A stretch of DNA of 53,857 nt from Hydrogenophaga sp. (GCA_016741995.1 JACVCO010000022.1:1-53857), one strand, 5' to 3'; shown: positions 1 to 8,734, numbered from the stretch's first letter. Translations and numbers: made by a program. The notes: generated by a model not told the origin, from the letters alone.

Positions 1-191
<191 letters not shown>

Positions 192-200
192 GGAGCGGTC

Positions 201-515
201 ATGTCCACCAAGCAAAAGATCCGCATCCGCCTCAAGGCGTTCGATTACAAGCTGATCGACACCTCGGCCGCCGAGATCGTCGATACCGCCAAGCGCACCG
301 GTGCCATCGTCAAGGGCCCCGTGCCCCTGCCCACGCGCATGAAGCGGTTCGACATCCTGCGCTCGCCGCACGTCAATAAGACCAGCCGCGACCAGTTCGA
401 AATCCGCACCCACCAGCGCCTCATGGACATCGTCGACCCGACCGACAAGACGGTCGACGCCCTCATGAAGCTCGACCTGCCCGCGGGCGTGGACGTGGAA
501 ATCAAGCTGCAGTAA
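201..515 (+). CDS. rpsJ: 30S ribosomal protein S10
   Basis: 104 residues, the normal S10 length. It contains the conserved loop segment [20 protein letters not shown] and ends in the typical DVEIKLQ. S10 sits in the head of the 30S subunit and, as NusE, also takes part in transcription antitermination. The start ATG follows AAGGAG with good spacing and lies nine bases after tuf. A spacer of about 200 bases with its own promoter and hairpins separates it from rplC, unlike the tight junctions in the rest of the operon. Confidence 0.98.
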   Translation: MSTKQKIRIRLKAFDYKLIDTSAAEIVDTAKRTGAIVKGPVPLPTRMKRFDILRSPHVNKTSRDQFEIRTHQRLMDIVDPTDKTVDALMKLDLPAGVDVEIKLQ

Positions 516-559
516 GCAGGGCCGTTGGCCGAGCCGTCGGGAAAATCGCCCGGCGGCGC

Positions 560-588
560 TTGCAGATTGAGAGCCCGCTGGCTATACT
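560..588 (+). promoter_or_regulatory. Candidate sigma-70 promoter inside the S10 operon, upstream of rplC
   Basis: TTGCAG (560-565) and TATACT (583-588) are separated by exactly 17 bases. The -10 box is near consensus and the -35 box is weaker. It would let rplC and the genes after it be transcribed separately from tuf-rpsJ. The -10 box lies in the loop of the 572-596 hairpin, so read-through from rpsJ and internal initiation would produce different RNAs. Confidence 0.45.
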
Positions 589-677
589 GGCGGGCTTTCC
601 AGCTTCTGGCTGGAGATTTCGTGGCGCCGATCCTGTCCGAAAGGACATCGGCCCTTCGCGCGAAACCTCGGTTTCGC
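572..677 (+). promoter_or_regulatory. Structured leader upstream of rplC (four consecutive hairpins)
   Basis: Four inverted repeats follow one another: AGCCCGC/GCGGGCT (572-578 with 590-596, then TTT); CCAGC/GCTGG (599-603 with 609-613); GCCGAT-CCT-GTCC closed by a GAAA tetraloop and GGAC-ATCGGC (626-652, with a three-base bulge); and GCGAAAC/GTTTCGC with loop CTCG (660-677). The rplC ribosome-binding site GGAG follows 33 bases later. S10 operons are known to be autoregulated by L4 acting on a leader RNA. That this leader does the job is my inference from position and structure. Confidence 0.5.
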
Positions 678-719
678 ACCATCAGCCCCGGCCAATTGCA
701 GTCGGGAACGGAGAAAACA

Positions 720-1394
720 ATGAGTCTGAGCAACTCCCTCGGGTTGTTGGGCCGCAAGGTGGGCATGATGCGCCTGTTCACCGACGACGGGGACGCTGTG
801 CCCGTCACGGTGATCGACGTGTCGAACAACCGCGTCACCCAGGTCAAAACCCAGGCCAACGATGGCTACGACGCGCTGCAAGTCACCTTCGGCAAGCGTC
901 GCGCCTCCCGCGTCACCAAACAGGTGGCCGGTCACTTGGCCAAAGCCGGCGTCGAAGCCGGTGAAATCATCCAGGAATTCCGCGTCGCCGCCGATGTCGC
1001 TGCGCAGTACCAGCCGGGCGCCGTCGTGCCCGCCAACGTGCTGTTCGCCGCCGGCCAGAAGGTCGACGTGCAGGGCACGTCGATCGGTAAAGGCTTCGCC
1101 GGCACCATCAAGCGCCACAACTTCGCTTCGCAACGCGCGTCGCACGGCAACAGCCGCTCGCACAACGTCCCGGGTTCCATCTCCATGGCCCAGGACCCGG
1201 GCCGCGTGTTCCCCGGCAAGAAGATGACCGGCCACATGGGCGACGAGACCGTCACCACCCAGAACCTCGACATCGTTCGCGTGGACGAGGCGCGTCAACT
1301 GTTGCTCATCAAAGGCGCCGTTCCCGGCTCCAAGGGTGGCTTCGTCACGGTGCGCCCGGCTGTCAAGGCCAAGGCCGCCAAAGGAGCGAACTGA
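720..1394 (+). CDS. rplC: 50S ribosomal protein L3
   Basis: 224 residues from the ATG at 720, which has GGAG seven bases upstream. The frame stays open back to 525, but that extension covers the hairpin leader and does not resemble L3. The N-terminus [15 protein letters not shown] and the central segment [20 protein letters not shown] are characteristic of L3, including the glutamine methylated in many bacteria (family knowledge). L3 binds near the peptidyl transferase centre and helps to start 50S assembly. The stop overlaps the rplD start by one base (TGATG). Confidence 0.98.
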   Translation: MSLSNSLGLLGRKVGMMRLFTDDGDAVPVTVIDVSNNRVTQVKTQANDGYDALQVTFGKRRASRVTKQVAGHLAKAGVEAGEIIQEFRVAADVAAQYQPGAVVPANVLFAAGQKVDVQGTSIGKGFAGTIKRHNFASQRASHGNSRSHNVPGSISMAQDPGRVFPGKKMTGHMGDETVTTQNLDIVRVDEARQLLLIKGAVPGSKGGFVTVRPAVKAKAAKGAN

Positions 1395-2017
1395 TGCAAG
1401 TCGAACTCCTCAATGACCAGGGGCAGGCAGCGTCCAAGCTGGACGTGCCCGAGACCGTGTTCGGTCGCGATTACAACGAGGCCCTGATCCACCAGCTCGT
1501 GGTGGCGTATCAGGCCAATGCCCGTCAAGGCACGCGTGCGCAAAAAGACCGTGAGCAGGTCAAGCACTCGACCAAAAAGCCGTTCAAGCAAAAGGGCACC
1601 GGCCGCGCTCGCGCCGGTATGACGTCCTCGCCGCTGTGGCGTGGGGGCGGTCGCATTTTCCCGAACAGCCCCGACGAGAACTTCACCCAGAAGCTCAACA
1701 AGAAGATGTACCGCGCCGGCATGGCCTCCATCTTCTCGCAGCTCGTGCGTGAAGGCCGCCTGTCGGTGGTCGAGTCGATCAAGGTCGATTCGCCCAAGAC
1801 CAAACAGCTCGCCGACAAGTTCAAGGCCATGAACCTGAAGTCGTCGGTGCTCGTGATCGCCGACGAGATCGACGAGAACCTGTACCTGGCCTCACGCAAC
1901 CTGGTCAATGTGCTGGTGGTCGAGCCGCGTTACGCCGATCCGCTGTCGCTGGTGCATTACAAGAAGGTGATCGTCACCAAGGCGGCGATCGACCAGCTCA
2001 AGGAGATGTTCGCATGA
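1394..2017 (+). CDS. rplD: 50S ribosomal protein L4
   Basis: 207 residues, typical for L4. The extended loop with [20 protein letters not shown] and GGRIFPNSP that reaches into the exit tunnel is clear. In Escherichia coli L4 is also the autogenous repressor of the S10 operon, which makes the structured spacer before rplC relevant. Its start overlaps the end of rplC and its stop overlaps rplW (ATGA), so translation is coupled on both sides. Confidence 0.98.
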   Translation: MQVELLNDQGQAASKLDVPETVFGRDYNEALIHQLVVAYQANARQGTRAQKDREQVKHSTKKPFKQKGTGRARAGMTSSPLWRGGGRIFPNSPDENFTQKLNKKMYRAGMASIFSQLVREGRLSVVESIKVDSPKTKQLADKFKAMNLKSSVLVIADEIDENLYLASRNLVNVLVVEPRYADPLSLVHYKKVIVTKAAIDQLKEMFA

Positions 2018-2328
2018 GCACCGCCCAATACGACGAAGGCCGCCTGATGCAGGTCCTCGTGGCACCGATCGTGTCCGAGAAGGCCACCCAGGTCGCCGAG
2101 AAATCCAACGCCGTGCTCTTCAAAGTGCTGCGCGACGCCACCAAACCCGAGATCAAGGCCGCTGTCGAACTGATGTTCAAGGTCGAGGTCAAGGGCGTGT
2201 CGGTCGTGAACCAGAAGGGCAAGACCAAGCGCTTCGGCAAGACCGTTGGCCGCCGCGACCACGTTCGCAAGGCCTATGTGACCCTGATGCCGGGCCAGGA
2301 ACTCAACTTCGGTGGGGAGGCCGCTTAA
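2014..2328 (+). CDS. rplW: 50S ribosomal protein L23
   Basis: 104 residues, family length. Recognisable segments are [19 protein letters not shown] near the N-terminus and [21 protein letters not shown] in the middle. L23 lies at the exit of the peptide tunnel and is the docking site for trigger factor and the signal recognition particle. The start ATG overlaps the rplD stop by four bases (ATGA). rplB follows after two bases. Confidence 0.98.
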   Translation: MSTAQYDEGRLMQVLVAPIVSEKATQVAEKSNAVLFKVLRDATKPEIKAAVELMFKVEVKGVSVVNQKGKTKRFGKTVGRRDHVRKAYVTLMPGQELNFGGEAA

Positions 2329-2330
2329 TC

Positions 2331-3155
2331 ATGGCTGTCATCAAGATGAAACCGACTTCGCCAGGCCGTCGCGGCATGGTGAAGGTCACGCGCGAAACCC
2401 TGCACAAAGGTTCGGGTTACGCGCCGCTGCTGGAGCCCCAGCACCAGAAATCTGGCCGCAACAACAACGGCCACATCACGGTGCGCCACAAGGGCGGTGG
2501 TGCCAAGCACCACTACCGCGTGGTCGACTTCCGCCGCAACAAGGACAACATCCCGGCCAAGGTCGAGCGCATCGAGTACGACCCGAACCGCACCGCGCAC
2601 CTGGCGCTGCTGTGCTACGCCGATGGCGAGCGCCGCTACGTCATCGCGCCGCGCGGCGTCGAGGTGGGTGCCACGCTGCTGTCGGGCTCCGAGTCGCCGA
2701 TCCGTGTCGGCAACACGCTGCCCATCCGCAACATCCCCGTGGGTTCGACGATCCACTGCATCGAGCTGCAGGTCGGCAAGGGCGCGCAGATCGCGCGTTC
2801 GGCCGGTGCCTCCGCCGTGCTGCTGGCCCGCGAAGGCATCTACGCCCAGGTGCGCATGCGCTCGGGTGAAGTGCGCAAGATCCACGTGGACTGCCGCGCC
2901 ACCATCGGCGAAGTGTCCAACTCCGAACACAGCCTGCGCCAGATCGGCAAGGCCGGTGTGAAGCGCCACATGGGCATCCGCCCGACCGTTCGCGGTACCG
3001 CCATGAACCCGATCGACCACCCGCACGGTGGTGGTGAAGGCAAGACCGGCGAAGGTCGCGCTCCGGTGGATCCGTGGGGCAACCTCACCAAGGGTTACCG
3101 CACCCGCAACAACCGCCGCACGCAGTCGATGATCGTCTCGCGTCGCAAGAAGTAA
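2331..3155 (+). CDS. rplB: 50S ribosomal protein L2
   Basis: 274 residues, the standard size. It shows the RNA-binding OB fold and SH3-like halves and the highly conserved [20 protein letters not shown] close to the C-terminus, which contains the histidine implicated in peptidyl transfer. L2 binds 23S rRNA and is needed for subunit association. The gene is packed between rplW and rpsS without room for promoters. Confidence 0.99.
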   Translation: MAVIKMKPTSPGRRGMVKVTRETLHKGSGYAPLLEPQHQKSGRNNNGHITVRHKGGGAKHHYRVVDFRRNKDNIPAKVERIEYDPNRTAHLALLCYADGERRYVIAPRGVEVGATLLSGSESPIRVGNTLPIRNIPVGSTIHCIELQVGKGAQIARSAGASAVLLAREGIYAQVRMRSGEVRKIHVDCRATIGEVSNSEHSLRQIGKAGVKRHMGIRPTVRGTAMNPIDHPHGGGEGKTGEGRAPVDPWGNLTKGYRTRNNRRTQSMIVSRRKK

Positions 3156-3167
3156 GGGGCAGACCAC

Positions 3168-3443
3168 ATGACTCGTTCGCTCAAAAAAGGCCCCTTCGTG
3201 GACCACCACCTGCTGGCCAAGGTCGAGAAGGCCCAGGCCAACAAGGACAAGAAGCCGGTCAAGACCTGGTCGCGCCGCTCGATGGTCCTGCCCGAGTTCA
3301 TCGGCCTGACGATCGCCGTGCACAACGGCAAGCAACACGTGCCGGTGTACATCACCGACCAGATGGTCGGTCACAAGCTCGGCGAGTTCTCCCTGACGCG
3401 CACCTTCAAGGGCCATCCGGGCGACAAGAAAGCCAAGAAGTAA
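3168..3443 (+). CDS. rpsS: 30S ribosomal protein S19
   Basis: 91 residues, normal for S19. It begins [16 protein letters not shown] and contains [20 protein letters not shown], both near-invariant in bacteria. S19 forms a complex with S13 in the head of the 30S subunit and contacts the A and P sites. Twelve bases separate it from rplB and nine from rplV, consistent with a single transcript. Confidence 0.98.
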   Translation: MTRSLKKGPFVDHHLLAKVEKAQANKDKKPVKTWSRRSMVLPEFIGLTIAVHNGKQHVPVYITDQMVGHKLGEFSLTRTFKGHPGDKKAKK

Positions 3444-3452
3444 GGAAACACC

Positions 3453-3788
3453 ATGAGTACGGAAACCCGCTCTGTCGTCCGTGGCGTTCGCCTGTCGGTG
3501 GACAAAGGCCGCCTCGTGGCCGACCTGATCCGTGGCAAGAAGGTCGACCAGGCCCTCAACATTCTGGCGTTCACCCAGAAGAAGGCCGCCGGCATCGTCA
3601 AGAAGGCTCTCGAGTCCGCCATCGCCAATGCCGAGCACAACGACGGTGCCGACATCGACGAACTGCGCGTGAAGACGATCTACGTCGAACAAGGCACCAC
3701 GCTCAAGCGTTTCGAAGCCCGCGCCAAAGGCCGTGGCAACCGAATCAGCAAACCCACGTGTCACATCTACGTGACGGTCGGCAACTGA
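3453..3788 (+). CDS. rplV: 50S ribosomal protein L22
   Basis: 111 residues, normal length. The N-terminal helix region with [19 protein letters not shown] and the C-terminal beta-hairpin [20 protein letters not shown], which lines the exit tunnel and is where macrolide-resistance changes occur in other species, are present. The start ATG follows AAGGAAA. It lies between rpsS and rpsC in the conserved order. Confidence 0.98.
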   Translation: MSTETRSVVRGVRLSVDKGRLVADLIRGKKVDQALNILAFTQKKAAGIVKKALESAIANAEHNDGADIDELRVKTIYVEQGTTLKRFEARAKGRGNRISKPTCHIYVTVGN

Positions 3789-3801
3789 GAGGCACAGGAA
3801 C

Positions 3802-4680
3802 ATGGGACAAAAAATCAACCCGACCGGCTTCCGCCTGGCCGTCTCGCGCAACTGGGCCAGCCGTTGGTACGCCAGCAACCGTGACTTCGCCGGCATGCTG
3901 GCCGAAGACATCAAGGTGCGTGAGTACCTGAAGGGCAAGCTCAAGAACGCCGCGGTTTCGCGCGTGGTCATCGAGCGCCCCGCCAAGAACGCCCGCATCA
4001 CCATCTACTCGGCGCGCCCGGGCGTGGTGATCGGCAAGAAGGGCGAGGACATCGAGAAGCTCAAGAAAGAGCTGGCCGTCAAGCTGGGCGTGCCCGTGGC
4101 CGTCAACATCGAGGAAGTGCGCAAGCCCGAAATCGATGCCAAGCTGATCGCCGACTCGATCACCCAGCAGCTCGAGAAGCGCATCATGTTCCGCCGCGCC
4201 ATGAAGCGTGCGATGCAGAACGCCATGCGCCTCGGTGCCCAGGGCATCAAGATCATGAGCGCCGGTCGTCTGAACGGCATCGAGATCGCCCGCACCGAGT
4301 GGTACCGCGAAGGCCGTGTGCCCCTGCACACCCTGCGCGCCGACATCGACTACGGCACCTCCGAAGCCAAGACCACCTACGGCGTCATCGGCGTCAAGGT
4401 CTGGGTCTACAAGGGTGACACCCTGGGCCGCAACGACGCGCCCGTGGTGGCCGAGCCGCGCCCTGAAGAAGAGCGCCGCCCGCGTGGCCCGCGCCGTGAG
4501 CGCACCGAGCGTCCGGCCGGCCCGGCCGCCCGTGCCGCTGTGCGCCGTGGCACCAACACCGCACCGGCTGATGGCAGCGACAAGCCCGCCGAAGCCACGG
4601 GTGGTGATTCCAAACCCGCCGTTAAGCGTGTTCGCAAAGACGCGCCCGCACCTGCAGCTGCGGACGGCAAAGGAGAATAA
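3802..4680 (+). CDS. rpsC: 30S ribosomal protein S3 with a long basic/proline-rich tail
   Basis: 292 residues, clearly longer than the roughly 230 of the E. coli protein. The N-terminal KH domain with [15 protein letters not shown] (near residues 73-87) and the second domain with [20 protein letters not shown] are intact. From about residue 215 the chain becomes rich in Arg, Pro, Ala and Glu and looks disordered. Long S3 tails are common in Comamonadaceae, so this is a lineage trait rather than a frame error. S3 helps to form the mRNA entry channel and its helicase activity. Confidence 0.97.
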   Translation: MGQKINPTGFRLAVSRNWASRWYASNRDFAGMLAEDIKVREYLKGKLKNAAVSRVVIERPAKNARITIYSARPGVVIGKKGEDIEKLKKELAVKLGVPVAVNIEEVRKPEIDAKLIADSITQQLEKRIMFRRAMKRAMQNAMRLGAQGIKIMSAGRLNGIEIARTEWYREGRVPLHTLRADIDYGTSEAKTTYGVIGVKVWVYKGDTLGRNDAPVVAEPRPEEERRPRGPRRERTERPAGPAARAAVRRGTNTAPADGSDKPAEATGGDSKPAVKRVRKDAPAPAAADGKGE

Positions 4681-4682
4681 AC

Positions 4683-5099
4683 ATGTTGCAACCCGCTCGC
4701 CGCAAATACCGCAAGGAGCACAAGGGCCGTAACACCGGTGTCGCCACCAGCGGCGCCACCGTGGCGTTCGGCGACTTCGGTCTGAAGTCCACCGACCGCG
4801 GCCGCCTGACCGCCCGCCAGATCGAGGCCGCGCGTCGCGCGATCTCCCGCCACGTCAAACGTGGTGGCCGCATCTGGATCCGCGTGTTCCCGGACAAACC
4901 GATCTCGCAAAAGCCGGCCGAAGTCCGCATGGGCAACGGCAAGGGCTCGGTCGAGTACTACGTGGCCGAGATCCAGCCCGGCAAGGTGCTGTACGAAATC
5001 GTGGGTGTGCCCGAGCAGCTCGCTCGCGAAGCCTTCGCCCTCGCCGCCGCCAAACTTCCCCTGCGCACCACGTTCGTGACGCGCATGCTGGGCCAGTGA
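4683..5099 (+). CDS. rplP: 50S ribosomal protein L16
   Basis: 138 residues, standard for L16. It starts [17 protein letters not shown] and contains [20 protein letters not shown] and [13 protein letters not shown], hallmarks of the family. L16 organises the A-site region of the 50S subunit and is among the last proteins to assemble. The start lies only two bases after the rpsC stop, and the ribosome-binding sequence AAAGGAG is inside the end of rpsC. Confidence 0.98.
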   Translation: MLQPARRKYRKEHKGRNTGVATSGATVAFGDFGLKSTDRGRLTARQIEAARRAISRHVKRGGRIWIRVFPDKPISQKPAEVRMGNGKGSVEYYVAEIQPGKVLYEIVGVPEQLAREAFALAAAKLPLRTTFVTRMLGQ

Positions 5100-5115
5100 T
5101 TCAGGAGAACTCACG

Positions 5116-5316
5116 ATGAAATCTGCTGAACTGCGCCAGAAGGACGTGGCCGGCCTCGAAGCCGAAGTGAAATCGCTGCAGAAGGCCCATTTCGGTCTTC
5201 GCATGCAGAAGGCCACGCAACAACTCAACAACACCGCCACGCTGGGCGACACCCGCCGTGCCATCGCTCGCGCCAAGACCGTTCTGGCCGAGAAGCAGCG
5301 CGCTGCCGCCAAGTGA
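5116..5316 (+). CDS. rpmC: 50S ribosomal protein L29
   Basis: 66 residues, the size of L29, which folds as two long helices beside the exit tunnel. The signature is [20 protein letters not shown], matching the family's LR-Q-A-QL-N---. AGGAG is nine bases before the ATG. The rpsQ ribosome-binding site AAGGAG overlaps the end of this gene, and rpsQ starts 11 bases after the stop. Confidence 0.96.
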   Translation: MKSAELRQKDVAGLEAEVKSLQKAHFGLRMQKATQQLNNTATLGDTRRAIARAKTVLAEKQRAAAK

Positions 5317-5327
5317 AGGAGCGAACC

Positions 5328-5597
5328 ATGACGGAAGCCAAAACCTCCCTCCAGCGCACCCTCGTCGGCAAGGTGGTGAGTGACAAGCGTGCCAAGACCG
5401 TGACGGTCCTGGTTGAGCGCCGCGTCAAGCACCCGATCTACGACAAGATCGTGATCAAGTCCAGCAAGTACCACGCGCACGACGAAAAGGGCGAGTACAA
5501 GCTGGGTGACCTGATCGAGATCACCGAGAGCCGCCCGATCTCCAAGACCAAGAACTGGGTGGCCAGCCGCCTGGTGCAAAAGGCCGCCATCGTCTGA
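5328..5597 (+). CDS. rpsQ: 30S ribosomal protein S17, last gene of the S10 operon
   Basis: 89 residues from the ATG at 5328, which has AAGGAG eight bases upstream. A GTG at 5313 in the same frame would add five residues but overlaps the end of rpmC and has no good ribosome-binding site. The OB-fold sequence [20 protein letters not shown] and the RPISKTKNW segment identify S17, a 16S rRNA-binding protein needed early in 30S assembly. A strong terminator follows, so the spc operon (rplN onward) does not continue from here. Confidence 0.97.
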   Translation: MTEAKTSLQRTLVGKVVSDKRAKTVTVLVERRVKHPIYDKIVIKSSKYHAHDEKGEYKLGDLIEITESRPISKTKNWVASRLVQKAAIV

Positions 5598-5629
5598 GCC
5601 CCATTCGGGCCCTGCGCCACGCGCCTCGG

Positions 5630-5659
5630 AAAAGCGACCGACAATTCGGTCGCTTTTTT
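5630..5659 (+). terminator. Intrinsic terminator of the S10 operon
   Basis: AGCGACCGA (5633-5641) pairs perfectly with TCGGTCGCT (5646-5654) around the loop CAAT and runs into six T residues. Three more A:T pairs extend the stem. It is 33 bases after rpsQ and ends ribosomal transcription before the peroxiredoxin gene. Confidence 0.92.
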
Positions 5660-5691
5660 GTTTTCAGCCACCCAACCAACGAGGAGTCACC

Positions 5692-6201
5692 ATGATCAAG
5701 GTCGGAGACAAGCTGCCCGCCGGCACGCTGATGGAGTACAGCGAGGTCGAGGGCAACGGTTGCAGCATCGGCCCCAACCCGGTGGATGTGCACAAGGCCA
5801 CCGATGGCAAGACGATTGCGATCTTCGCGCTGCCCGGCGCCTTCACGCCCACCTGCTCGGCCAAACACGTGCCCGGCTTCGTGCAGCACGCATCGGATTT
5901 CAAGGCCGCGGGTGTGGACGAGATCTGGTGCATCAGCGTCAACGACGCCTTCGTGATGGGCGCCTGGGCGCGCGAACAGAAATCGGCCGGCATCGTCCGC
6001 ATGCTGGGTGATGGCAGCGCCGAGTACACCAAGGCCACGGGCCTCACGCTGGATCTCAGCGGCCGCGGCATGGGCTTGCGCAGCAACCGCTACTCCATGC
6101 TGGTCAAGGATGGCGTGGTCAGGACGCTCAACATCGAGGCGCCCGGCAAGTTCGAGGTCAGCGATGCCGGCACGCTGCTGGCGCAGGCCAAGGCGCTCTG
6201 A
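5692..6201 (+). CDS. Peroxiredoxin of the Prx5 (AhpC/TSA-redoxin) subfamily
   Basis: 169 residues. The peroxidatic cysteine is C55 in PGAFTPTCSAKHVPGF, the standard Prx5 motif; Prx5 enzymes reduce hydrogen peroxide and alkyl hydroperoxides with glutathione or thioredoxin. The tail GRGMGLRSNRYSMLVKDGVV is also typical. There is no fused glutaredoxin domain and no signal peptide, so it should be cytosolic. GAGGAG precedes the ATG. Terminators on both sides make it a single-gene unit. Confidence 0.93.
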   Translation: MIKVGDKLPAGTLMEYSEVEGNGCSIGPNPVDVHKATDGKTIAIFALPGAFTPTCSAKHVPGFVQHASDFKAAGVDEIWCISVNDAFVMGAWAREQKSAGIVRMLGDGSAEYTKATGLTLDLSGRGMGLRSNRYSMLVKDGVVRTLNIEAPGKFEVSDAGTLLAQAKAL

Positions 6202-6221
6202 AGAAGCGTCTTCGCCAGCAC

Positions 6222-6245
6222 AAAGGCCGCGCATGCGCGGCCTTT
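6222..6245. terminator. Symmetric terminator between convergent genes
   Basis: AAAGGCCGCG (6222-6231) and CGCGGCCTTT (6236-6245) form a perfect ten-pair stem with loop CATG. The T-rich stretch GTCTTTGTGTTT follows on the plus strand. It lies between the peroxiredoxin and acetyltransferase stops and can serve both strands, though the minus-strand T tract is short. Confidence 0.8.
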
Positions 6246-6282
6246 GTCTTTGTGTTTCTGCCATCGGCCGTGGCCGGCTGCG

Positions 6283-6783
6283 TCAGAGGTCGACCTTGAG
6301 GTAGTGCGCCCCCGCGATGGGGTTGTGGTAGTAGGGCGCGATCTCGACGAAGCCCACCTCCTGGTACAGCGCGCGCGCGGCCTCCATGTCGGACAGGGTG
6401 TCCAGCAGCATGGTGGCGTAGCCCGCGATCTGTGCCTGGGTGAGGATGCGGTCGACCAGTTGACGGCCGAGCCCGAAGCCCCGGAAGGCCGGGCGCACGA
6501 ACAGGCGCTTCATCTCGCAGGCATTGAGGTGGTCGCTGCTGTGCAGCGCTCGCAAGCCGCAGCAGCCGGCGGGCGCGCCGTCCACGAACGCCAGCACCAA
6601 GGCGCCCGCTGGCGCAGCGTAGTCGCCGGGCAGGTGGTCGACCTCGTGGGCAAATCCCTGGAAGCACAGGTCCACGTCGAGCGAGGCCTGGTAATCCAGG
6701 AACAGGGCGCGCACTGTCAGCAGGTCTTCGGGGGTTTCGGCCAGCCGCAGCTCGATGGCGGCGGTGGCGGAGGGCTCGGGCAT
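6283..6783 (-). CDS. GNAT-family N-acetyltransferase
   Basis: 166 residues with the acetyl-CoA-binding motif A: FVRPAFRGFGLGRQLVDRIL around residues 104-123, containing the R-G-x-G-x-G element. GNAT enzymes transfer acetyl groups from acetyl-CoA to amines; the substrate cannot be told from the sequence. The N-terminal half (about 1-60) matches the common AELRLAETPEDLLTVRALFLDY type seen in small bacterial GNATs. It may be co-transcribed with the gene upstream on the same strand (cytochrome b561), about 60 bases away. Confidence 0.85.
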   Translation of the reverse strand: MPEPSATAAIELRLAETPEDLLTVRALFLDYQASLDVDLCFQGFAHEVDHLPGDYAAPAGALVLAFVDGAPAGCCGLRALHSSDHLNACEMKRLFVRPAFRGFGLGRQLVDRILTQAQIAGYATMLLDTLSDMEAARALYQEVGFVEIAPYYHNPIAGAHYLKVDL

Positions 6784-6844
6784 CGTCGTGTGTCGGGCCG
6801 GGGCGGCCTCATCCAGGGCGAGCGGGCACTATACGCGAGGACGC

Positions 6845-7516
6845 TCAGGCAGTGACATTGCCCAGGCTCACCACCCACCACACCAGGCCCGCACACACAA
6901 GGAGCACGCCCAGGGCCAGCAGGCGGCTGCCGGCGGTGTCGCGCGAAGCGGGCACGGCCTCGGGCAGTTGCTTGTCGCCTGTGACCATGGTCCGCGTGAG
7001 TGCCTTGCCCTTCACGAACCGGTAGACGAGGATGGCCAGCACATGCAGGCCCACCAGCGCGAAGATGAGCAGCTTGCCCACTTCCTTGTGGTAGCGGGTG
7101 GCGGCCGACACCGTGTCGCCCGAGACGAAGCGCACCAGCGGCCCGAAGGTGGCGATCTCGTCGTCGCTGATCAGCCCGGTGCCCACCTGGGCCAGCAGGA
7201 TCAGCAACAGCGCGAACACCGACAGCGCGCCCAGCGGGCTGTGCCCGGCGCTGTGAGCCCACGGGGATTGCCCGCGCAGGTACTGCAGCAGCGACGCCGG
7301 GCTGTAGAGAAAGCTGCCGAAGCGCGACCAACGCCCGCCGATGAAACCCCAGACCAGGCGGAACAGCAGCAGGGTGAGCACCGCATAGCCCAGGCGCATG
7401 TGCCAGTTCATCCAGCCGCCGCCGACGGTGCCGGTTACGACGAGGCCGACCACGCACAACGCGAGCGACCAGTGAAAGAGGCGGGTGGGAAGGTCCCAGA
7501 TGCGGACGGCGGGCAT
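6845..7516 (-). CDS. Cytochrome b561-type membrane protein
   Basis: 223 residues from the ATG at 7516, which has GAGGAG eight bases upstream. An in-frame upstream start at 7627 would run through the divergent promoter region. Four hydrophobic helices carry histidines placed for two b hemes: FHWSLALC (helix I), NWHMRLGYAVL (helix II), RYHKEVGKLL and LVGLHVLAIL. The last few residues form a further helix after a linker. Such proteins pass electrons from the quinone pool to a periplasmic c-type cytochrome. The divergent neighbour is a cytochrome c', a pairing seen in many proteobacteria. Confidence 0.88.
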   Translation of the reverse strand: MPAVRIWDLPTRLFHWSLALCVVGLVVTGTVGGGWMNWHMRLGYAVLTLLLFRLVWGFIGGRWSRFGSFLYSPASLLQYLRGQSPWAHSAGHSPLGALSVFALLLILLAQVGTGLISDDEIATFGPLVRFVSGDTVSAATRYHKEVGKLLIFALVGLHVLAILVYRFVKGKALTRTMVTGDKQLPEAVPASRDTAGSRLLALGVLLVCAGLVWWVVSLGNVTA

Positions 7517-7647
7517 GCGCGGTCTCCTCTCAACGGTGGCGGATGGATCGGGTAAAACCCTGCCGGTTCCATTGGAACTTTGGCCTTGGCGCCGCGCCCA
7601 ACGGGCGCCGGCTCCACGCACCGGCAAACCACCCCACAGGAGATCCC

Positions 7648-8100
7648 ATGAAGATGATCGCTCCGCTCGCGCTGGCTCTGGCCGCCGGCACCCTGACCAT
7701 ACCCGCCTTGGCCCAGTTCCAGAAACCCGAGGACGCCATCAAGTACCGCAAGGCCAGCATGACCCTGATGGCGCATCATGCCGGGCGCGTCGGTGGCATG
7801 GCGAGCGGCCGGATTCCCTTCGACGCCAAGGGTGCGGCCGACAGCGCGGCGGCCCTCGAAGCGCTGTCCCGGCTGCCGTGGGAAGGCTACACCCCGGGGA
7901 GCGACAAAGGCGACACCCGGGCCCTGCCCGCCATCTGGACCGAGAGCGCCAAATTCAAGGAGTACGGCGACAAGCTCATTGCCGACACCGCCAAGGTCAG
8001 CGCGGCGGCCAAGACCGGCAACCTCGACGCGATTCGGGCGTCGTTCGGGGCGGTGGGCCAGACCTGCAAGGCCTGCCACGACGACTTCCGCAAGAACTGA
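7648..8100 (+). CDS. Cytochrome c' (class II cytochrome c)
   Basis: 150 residues. A signal peptide (residues 1-22, ending in PALA) targets it to the periplasm. The single heme-binding motif CKACH lies at 140-144, near the C-terminus, which is diagnostic of the four-helix class II cytochromes. Cytochromes c' bind nitric oxide and protect against nitrosative stress in several bacteria (family knowledge). CAGGAG precedes the ATG; an upstream in-frame ATG at 7543 would hide the signal peptide. It is divergent from the cytochrome b561 gene, its likely electron partner. Confidence 0.93.
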   Translation: MKMIAPLALALAAGTLTIPALAQFQKPEDAIKYRKASMTLMAHHAGRVGGMASGRIPFDAKGAADSAAALEALSRLPWEGYTPGSDKGDTRALPAIWTESAKFKEYGDKLIADTAKVSAAAKTGNLDAIRASFGAVGQTCKACHDDFRKN

Positions 8101-8123
8101 CCAGGCCGATATACCCAGCAAAA

Positions 8124-8149
8124 AGGCCGGGTGCTCCCCGGCCTCTTTT
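8124..8149 (+). terminator. Terminator after cytochrome c'
   Basis: GGCCGGG (8125-8131) and CCCGGCC (8137-8143) pair around TGCTC, extended by one A:T pair and followed by CTTTTG. It sits 24 bases after the stop and before the convergent TlpA-like gene. A run of A residues before the stem gives it some function on the minus strand as well. Confidence 0.8.
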
Positions 8150-8166
8150 GTTGCTGGCAGCCCCGC

Positions 8167-8682
8167 TCAGGCCGCCAGCAACTTCTCGATCAGCGCGTGC
8201 AGCGCCTTCATGTCGGGTTCGCCCACATAGCGCTTGACGATCTGGCCCTGTTTGTCGACCAGGTAGGTGGTGGGGGTGAGCTTGACGTCGCCCCAGGCCC
8301 GGGCGATGTCGCCGGTGTTGTCCAGCGCCACCTTGAACGGCAACTGGCGCGATTGCGCAAAGTTCACCACCCAGGCCGGCGGGTCGTAGCTCATGGCCAC
8401 GGCCAGGGTTTCGTAGCCGCGGGCGGCGTACTTCTGGTGCGTGGCCACCAGCGCGGGCATTTCCTTCACGCAGGTCACGCAGGTGGTGGCCCAGAAGTTC
8501 ACCAGCGTGACCTTGCCTTGCAGGTCGGCGGTGCGCAGCGCGCTGCCGTCGAGCAGCACGAAGGTCGATTCGGGGGCCGCGTCGCGGCCGGCGCAGCCAG
8601 CCAGGCCGAGCAGGGCGCCCGCGCCGAGGGCCGCCCCGGCACCCAGCAGGGTGCGGCGTCGGGGCATGATCGGGTTTGTCAT
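8167..8682 (-). CDS. TlpA-like thioredoxin-fold lipoprotein
   Basis: About 171 residues. The N-terminus has three arginines, a hydrophobic stretch and the lipobox L-A-G-C at 27-30, so it is probably a membrane-anchored periplasmic lipoprotein, perhaps exported by Tat. The redox site is C68-V-T-C71 in NFWATTCVTCVKEMP, and TPTTYLVD carries the cis-proline. TlpA/ResA-type proteins reduce apocytochrome c cysteines or other periplasmic disulfides. The start is uncertain: ATGs at 8697, 8682 and 8667 are in frame, and none has a strong ribosome-binding site. Confidence 0.87.
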   Translation of the reverse strand: MTNPIMPRRRTLLGAGAALGAGALLGLAGCAGRDAAPESTFVLLDGSALRTADLQGKVTLVNFWATTCVTCVKEMPALVATHQKYAARGYETLAVAMSYDPPAWVVNFAQSRQLPFKVALDNTGDIARAWGDVKLTPTTYLVDKQGQIVKRYVGEPDMKALHALIEKLLAA

Positions 8683-8734
8683 TTCAGGTCTCGCCATCTA
8701 CAGTGCCCGGCAGGCCACCACAGGGAGTGTTTCC

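Noticed and set aside
525..719. N-terminal extension of L3 by 65 residues.
   Set aside because: The ATG at 720 has a good ribosome-binding site and gives the normal L3 length; the upstream part is the hairpin leader.
2325..4004. A 559-codon open frame on the minus strand.
   Set aside because: It lies opposite rplB, rpsS, rplV and part of rpsC, has no homology I can see, and is a by-product of high-GC codon use.
8441..8734. Long N-terminal extension of the DUF4197 protein.
   Set aside because: It would lie opposite the TlpA-like gene and hide the signal peptide; the ATG at 8735 has GGGAG upstream.
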